This document shows positions 60,033 to 64,000 of a stretch of DNA of 64,000 bases, one piece after another (the stretch's first letter is position 1; the number at the start of each line of letters is the position of its first letter). Location: assembly GCF_021556395.1 (NCBI RefSeq), contig NZ_JAKGCS010000036.1, positions 952,076-1,016,075 of the forward strand, in the 5' to 3' direction. The notes below the pieces were generated by a model. The model was given only the letters and a program-made list of their open reading frames with translations. It did no database searches and was not told where the DNA came from. The translations under genes and the position numbers were made by a program. The DNA comes from Acuticoccus kalidii. GTDB taxonomy: Bacteria; Pseudomonadota; Alphaproteobacteria; Rhizobiales; Amorphaceae.

Positions 60033-60947
60033 TCAGGCCGTGCCGCAATGACGGGCGATGAGGTCGCGATAGAGCCCGCCGAGGCGCTCGGTCATCGGTC
60101 CGGGCGCGGCGGGCATCGGCCGCTGATCGATCGAGCCGACCGGGGTGAGGCCGCCGAACGAGCCCGTCATGAACGCCTCGTCCGCGCCATAGGTGTCGAC
60201 GAGGGAATAGTTGCGCTCGAACACCGGAATGTCGTTCTCGCGGCAGAGGTCGATCACGTGGCCGCGGGTGATCCCGTTCATGCAATAGTCGCCGGTGGAG
60301 GTCCACACGGCGCCCTTGCGCACGATGAAGAAGTTGCACGAATTCGTGGTGTTCACGAAGCCGAACGGGTCGAACATCAAGGCTTCGTCGGCGCCGGCCT
60401 TTTCGGCGGCGATGCAGGCGAGGATGCAGTTGAGCTTGGAATGGGAGTTGAGCTTCGCGTCCTGTGTCAGCGGCAGGCCCCGATGGTGGGCAACGCTCGC
60501 GAGGCGGATCGGGCGGGGAATCGCCGGCTTGGAGTGCTCGACGATGATCGCGATCGTCGGCCCGGAGCGGGAGAGGGAGGGGTGCTGAAAGGGTTTCGCC
60601 TTCACCCCGCGCGTCACCATCAGGCGGGCATGGCAGTCGCTCACCATGTCGTTCGCGGCGGCGGTCGCGTCGAGCGCGGCCTTCAATTCGTCTCGCGTCA
60701 TCCCGATATCGAGATCGAGGGCGAGGGCGGCTTCGTAGAGGCGGTCGAGATGGGCCTCGACGAAGGCCCAGACGCCGTTATGAAGCCGCAGGCCTTCCCA
60801 GATACCGTCGCCGAGCATGAAGCCCGAATCGTAGATCGAGACGACCGCCTCCGCCTTCGGGACGATCCGCCCGTCGACATAGAGTTTGAGGTCCGCGTTG
60901 CGCGCATCTTCCGCCGCCTGGTGGGCGTTGACCGCTTTGTCGGTCAT
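60033..60947 (-). CDS. Class IV PLP aminotransferase (D-amino acid / branched-chain type)
   Basis: 304 residues. YVDGRIVPKAEAVVSIYDSG and MLGDGIWEGLRLHNG are class IV hallmarks; the PLP Lys lies in DAKLNSHSKLNCILA, followed by GADEALMFDPFGFVNTTNSC and GITRGHVIDLCREN. D-amino acid transaminase, branched-chain aminotransferase and aminodeoxychorismate lyase are hard to separate by eye. ATG 60947 is chosen; the frame is open upstream as a shadow of the opposite gene. Divergent from the DadA-like gene and near the proline-racemase-family gene, so D-amino-acid or cyclic-amino-acid metabolism is favoured. Confidence 0.85.
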   Translation of the reverse strand: MTDKAVNAHQAAEDARNADLKLYVDGRIVPKAEAVVSIYDSGFMLGDGIWEGLRLHNGVWAFVEAHLDRLYEAALALDLDIGMTRDELKAALDATAAANDMVSDCHARLMVTRGVKAKPFQHPSLSRSGPTIAIIVEHSKPAIPRPIRLASVAHHRGLPLTQDAKLNSHSKLNCILACIAAEKAGADEALMFDPFGFVNTTNSCNFFIVRKGAVWTSTGDYCMNGITRGHVIDLCRENDIPVFERNYSLVDTYGADEAFMTGSFGGLTPVGSIDQRPMPAAPGPMTERLGGLYRDLIARHCGTA

Positions 60948-61136
60948 GGCGTCGGCCGCTGATATTGGGGGGAAAGGTCGAGATCGCGCATGGCCACTCC
61001 GTCGGCGAATTGCCCGACTGTGGCGTGATCGCGCACGCCGATGCAAGACACTGCGAAAGTCCACAAATTGGGCATGGCCGACAATGAGGCAGTCGCTAAG
61101 ATTGACGCCATGGCCGACAAAGGCTTTGGATTCGAC

Positions 61137-62387
61137 ATGACCGACGTTGATGTGATCGTTTTGGGAGCCGGGATGGTGGGCATCGCCACCGCGCTCCATC
61201 TTCTGGACCGGGGCAAGACCGTCGCCCTGATCGACCGCCGCGAACCGGCCGAGGAGACCTCCTTCGGCAATGCCGGGCTCATCCAGTCCGAGGCGGTGAT
61301 TCCCTACGCCTTCCCGCACGATCCGGCCGCGATCCTCGCGGTGCTGACCGGTCAGAGCACGGCGGCGAGCCTTCAATGGAAGGCGCTTCCGGCGATCGCG
61401 CCATGGCTGATGGCGTACGCCCGGCAATCCTCCAAATCGGCGATCGCGAAGACGGCGGCGGCCAACGTGCCGCTGGTGCGCCGCGCCTTTCCCGAGCATC
61501 ACGCGCTGATGGAGCGGGCGGACGCGCTGAAATTTTTGCACGAAGGCGGATATCTTCGCCTCTATCGGACGGATGCCGAACTTGAGCGGTCGCTGAAGCT
61601 CGACGAGGTTGTGCGCGAGCGTTACGGCGTCGCCTTCGAGGTGTGGGACAAAGCGCGCCTGCGCGCTGAAGAACCCTTCCTGAGCGACACGATCGCCGGC
61701 GCGATCCACATGCCGGAGCCGAAGAGCGTCGACGATCCGTCCGATGTCGGCAAAGCCTATGCCGCGCTCTTCCAGCGCGAGGGCGGCCGCTTCATCAAAG
61801 GCGACGCGACGACGCTGCGGCGCGAGGGCGCCGGATGGCAGGTCACCGGCGAAGACGGTCCGGTCCGCGCCAAGGACGTCGTCGTCGCGCTCGGCCCCTG
61901 GTCGGGCGACCTTTTGAAGGCGAACGGGGTCGATGTGCCGCTCGGCGTGAAGCGCGGCTATCACATGCATTATGCCGCCGAGGGCGACGCGGTCCTCAAT
62001 CATCCCTTCGTCGACGAGGCGAACGGGTTCGTGGTCGGCCCCAACAAGCGCGGCTATCGGCTGACGACCGGGGCGGAGTTTTCGAACCGGGACGCGCCGC
62101 CGAGCCCGGTCCAGCTCGACCATGCCGAGCCGAAGGCCCGCGCGCTCTTCCCCCTCGGCAAGCGCCTGCAAGACAAGCCCTGGCTCGGCTCACGCCCCTC
62201 GCTGCCGGATCTTTTGCCGATGATCGGCCCGGTGCCTGGCGTTCCGGGGATGTGGGCGAATTTCGGTCATCATCATCTCGGCTTCACGCTCGGACCGGCG
62301 ACGGGGCGGCTTCTCGCCGAGATGATCACCGGCGAGGCGCCCTTCACCGACCCCGCCCCCTATGCGGTGGACCGCGTTATCGGGTGA
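61137..62387 (+). CDS. FAD-dependent oxidoreductase, D-amino acid dehydrogenase (DadA)-like
   Basis: About 416 residues. FAD-binding Rossmann loop DVIVLGAGMVGIATALHLLD at the N-terminus, then TSFGNAGLIQSEAVIPYAFP, and at the C-terminus the second FAD/substrate region MIGPVPGVPGMWANFGHHHLGFTLGPATGR. This is the DadA/glycine oxidase superfamily: oxidative deamination of a D-amino, N-methyl or cyclic amino acid. ATG 61137 is chosen because the FAD loop starts four residues later; in-frame ATGs at 61110, 61074 and 61041 are possible, and the leader 61073-61120 contains a 36-bp in-frame duplication. Ends three bases before the DUF1697 gene. Confidence 0.85.
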   Translation: MTDVDVIVLGAGMVGIATALHLLDRGKTVALIDRREPAEETSFGNAGLIQSEAVIPYAFPHDPAAILAVLTGQSTAASLQWKALPAIAPWLMAYARQSSKSAIAKTAAANVPLVRRAFPEHHALMERADALKFLHEGGYLRLYRTDAELERSLKLDEVVRERYGVAFEVWDKARLRAEEPFLSDTIAGAIHMPEPKSVDDPSDVGKAYAALFQREGGRFIKGDATTLRREGAGWQVTGEDGPVRAKDVVVALGPWSGDLLKANGVDVPLGVKRGYHMHYAAEGDAVLNHPFVDEANGFVVGPNKRGYRLTTGAEFSNRDAPPSPVQLDHAEPKARALFPLGKRLQDKPWLGSRPSLPDLLPMIGPVPGVPGMWANFGHHHLGFTLGPATGRLLAEMITGEAPFTDPAPYAVDRVIG

Positions 62388-62390
62388 GGC

Positions 62391-62966
62391 ATGGCGACCT
62401 ATGTCGGCCTCCTGCGCGGCATCAATGTCGGTGGCCACCGGCCCTTGCCGATGGCCGCGCTCCGCGCGCTTCTCGGCGCGCGGGGGCACGAGGCGGTGGC
62501 GACCTATATCCAGAGCGGCAACGCCGTCTTCCGCACCAATCGTGACGATGTCGACGCCATGGCCGACGAGATCGCCGGCGACATCGAAGCCGCGCACGGC
62601 TTTCGGCCGGAGGTGATCGTCCGTCCGCTCGCCGATCTCGCGGCGGCGATCGACGGATCGCCGTTCGCCGGGGCCGATCCGGGGCGGGTCTATTGCTACA
62701 TCCTCGCGGGCGCACCGGAGCGGCCCGATCTCGCCGCGCTCGATGCGGCCGCGGCGAACGGCGAGGCGTTCCATCTCGGGGCCGGCGAGGGCGTCTTCTA
62801 TCTTCATGCCCCGGCCGGAATCGGGCGATCGAAACTCGCGGCGATGGTGGAGCGGCGCCTCGGCGTCGTCACCACAACGCGCTCGCTGAAGTCGGTTGCG
62901 GCGATTGTCGCGCTCGGCCGCAAGGTCGCGGCGTCGGGCCAGCCTGCGGGGGCGCGGCTGGACTAG
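62391..62966 (+). CDS. DUF1697 protein
   Basis: 191 residues. YVGLLRGINVGGHRPLPMAA, ATYIQSGNAVFRTN and the C-terminal VVTTTRSLKSVAAIVAL are the DUF1697 pattern; biochemical function unknown. It follows the DadA-like gene by three bases and is probably co-transcribed. Its stop codon TAG consists of the TA target duplication plus the first base of the IS630 element; without the insertion the stop would be TAA, so the protein is unchanged. Confidence 0.87.
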   Translation: MATYVGLLRGINVGGHRPLPMAALRALLGARGHEAVATYIQSGNAVFRTNRDDVDAMADEIAGDIEAAHGFRPEVIVRPLADLAAAIDGSPFAGADPGRVYCYILAGAPERPDLAALDAAAANGEAFHLGAGEGVFYLHAPAGIGRSKLAAMVERRLGVVTTTRSLKSVAAIVALGRKVAASGQPAGARLD

Positions 62967-62979
62967 AGCACTTTCGGCT
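62966..62979 (+). repeat. IS630 left terminal inverted repeat
   Basis: GAGCACTTTCGGCT, perfect inverted match to 63984-63997. The flanking TA is directly upstream. Confidence 0.93.
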
Positions 62980-63040
62980 TGCGGAGAATCGGGCAAATCA
63001 GATTCTGAGATGGTCGTGATCGCGTTCGGGAGTTCGCACG

Positions 63041-63984
63041 ATGGCGCCGCTGTCCCATGATTTGAGGGTTCGTCTCGCAAGAGCCGTCGATGCCGGCGGC
63101 TCGGCTCGCCAGGTGGCGGCCCGCTTCGATGTGAGCCCGTCGACCGTCGTCAAGCTGATGCAGCGAGTGCGGGCGACCGGCAGCGTCGAGCCGGCCCGGA
63201 TCGGCGGGTATCGCAAGCCGCTGCTGGCCGCTCACGAGGCAACGATCCGGGAGCTGGTGGCGGCAAACGGGAGCATCACGCTCGTCGAGCTGAGGGCGGC
63301 CATCATCGCGCGCGGCGGCCCGGCGGTGTCGCTGTGGGCGGTCTGGTCGATGCTGCAACGGCTCGGGCTCAGGCACAAAAAAAGTCGCTGAAGGCGGCAG
63401 AGCAGAACCGCCCCGACGTCGCGAAGGCGCGCCGGCGCTGGCGCGGTTTCCAGGGTTTCATGGATCCGGACCGCTTCGTCTTTCTCGACGAGACCGGAGC
63501 CTCAACCAACATGGTCCGCCGCACGGGCTGGGCCCCGAAGTCCGAGCGGCTCGTCGACCACACCCCGCACGGACACTGGCACACGACGACGTTCGTCGCT
63601 GGCCTCCGGGCGTCTGGGATCGTCGCGCCGCTCGTGCTGACCGGGCCGATGAACGGGCGGACCTTCCTCGCCTATGCCGAGCAGTTCCTCGCGCCAGCAC
63701 TCTCGCCGGGCGACGTCGTGGTGATGGACAACCTCGCGGCGCACAAGGTCGCCGGGGTGCGCGAGGCGATCGCCGCGGCCGGCGCCAGCATCCTCTACCT
63801 GCCGCCCTACAGCCCCGACCTCAACCCGATCGAGATGGCCTTCGCCAAGCTGAAGGCGCTCCTGCGAAAGGCGGCCGCACGAACCCGCGACGAACTGTGG
63901 GATACGATTGGCGCACTCCTCGCCCGCTTCGATCCCGACGAATGTCGCCGCTACATCCGCCACTGCGGCTATGAGTACGACTGA
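63041..63984 (+). CDS. IS630-family transposase, two frames joined by a -1 frameshift
   Basis: The first frame (63041-63391, 116 aa) carries the helix-turn-helix DNA-binding part (SARQVAARFDVSPSTVVKLM). The second (overlapping, to 63984) carries the DDE catalytic part: Asp in FVFLDETGAS, Asp in VVVMDNLAAHKV, Glu in YSPDLNPIEMAFAKLKALLR. A run of seven A (63377-63383) read as AAA AAA in the first frame lies in the overlap; slipping back one base gives a fused product of about 315 residues, the normal size for this family. This is programmed frameshifting (inferred), not decay, because both frames are otherwise intact. Confidence 0.9.
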
Positions 63985-63997
63985 GCCGAAAGTGCTC
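63984..63997 (-). repeat. IS630 right terminal inverted repeat
   Basis: Complement of GAGCACTTTCGGCT. Its first base is the last base of the transposase stop codon. Followed by the target TA at 63998-63999. Confidence 0.93.
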
Positions 63998-64000
63998 TAA

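Larger units (their letters stand above)
62966..63997 (+). mobile_element. Complete IS630-family insertion sequence
   Basis: Element of 1032 bases bounded by perfect 14-bp terminal inverted repeats GAGCACTTTCGGCT (62966-62979, and its complement at 63984-63997) and flanked by the TA dinucleotide (62964-62965 and 63998-63999), the expected IS630/mariner target duplication. It contains one transposase encoded in two overlapping frames. Both ends are intact, so the copy could be active. Confidence 0.93.

Noticed and set aside
60948..62171. Long N-terminal extension of the class IV aminotransferase
   Set aside because: It lies antisense to the DadA-like gene and lacks similarity. The family start is the ATG at 60947.
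63041..63984. Transposase broken by a frameshift mutation (pseudogene)
   Set aside because: The two frames overlap at an A7 slippery run typical of programmed -1 frameshifting, both halves are intact and the IS ends are perfect.

Overview
The window is a high-GC chromosomal segment of an alphaproteobacterium, most likely a Hyphomicrobiales/Rhizobiales-type heterotroph. This rests on codon bias (long shadow reading frames on both strands), seven separate solute uptake or efflux systems, a phaC / maoC-pta / ackA / fabI operon, tripartite tricarboxylate and Frc-like sugar transporters, and many LacI/GntR/LysR regulators. No tRNA, rRNA, CRISPR array, phage or plasmid backbone genes were seen. The genus is not identifiable from the sequence alone.

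Layout. 1-4.2 kb: a glycosyltransferase, then about 2 kb of gene-free DNA made largely of two unrelated minisatellite arrays (25-bp and ~57-bp units), then a LysR regulator. 4.3-11.9 kb: a catabolic block read rightwards from the LysR gene: a lone molybdopterin-subunit hydroxylase, a 3-hydroxyanthranilate 3,4-dioxygenase and a complete Liv-type ABC importer. 12.2-13.1 kb: an unrecognised gene behind a nested palindrome. 13.2-20.3 kb: an AmpG-like permease and the phaC / maoC-pta / ackA / fabI operon, which links acyl-CoA, acetyl phosphate, acetate and polyester metabolism. 20.3-22.2 kb: a GXWXG/DUF4334 protein and an Fsr-like MFS exporter. 22.4-31.3 kb: a sugar-acid block (beta-decarboxylating dehydrogenase, LacI, GntR, Gfo/Idh dehydrogenase, SMP-30 lactonase and a TctCBA transporter). 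31.3-38.2 kb: a LacI regulator divergent from a sugar ABC importer, PfkB kinase and an aldolase-like protein. 38.3-43.7 kb: a polyamine-type ABC importer facing a glutamine-synthetase-like ligase. 43.8-46.1 kb: isochorismatase-type hydrolase, GNAT and a luciferase-like monooxygenase. 46.1-51.4 kb: a Dpp/Opp peptide importer. 51.6-53.2 kb: a CSS-EAL cyclic-di-GMP phosphodiesterase. 53.5-58.1 kb: folD-purU and a Ssu/Tau-type importer. 58.3-63.0 kb: a proline-racemase-family enzyme, GNAT, class IV aminotransferase, DadA-like oxidase and a DUF1697 protein. 63.0-64.0 kb: a complete IS630-family element.

The dominant theme is modular uptake plus first-step catabolism of small organic molecules, each module with its own regulator. 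The most noteworthy signals are: (i) hairpins placed between the binding-protein gene and the next transporter gene in five of six importer operons; (ii) the two repeat arrays; (iii) a probable repressor site lying exactly between the -35 and -10 of the tct promoter; (iv) the aldolase-like protein ending the sugar operon; (v) a proline-racemase-family enzyme with a Ser/Thr instead of a Cys/Cys pair; and (vi) an IS630 copy inserted inside a stop codon so that the stop is kept. I saw no clearly novel multi-gene system such as a defence island; the best candidates for undescribed biology are the catabolic modules and the orphan gene at 12.3 kb.
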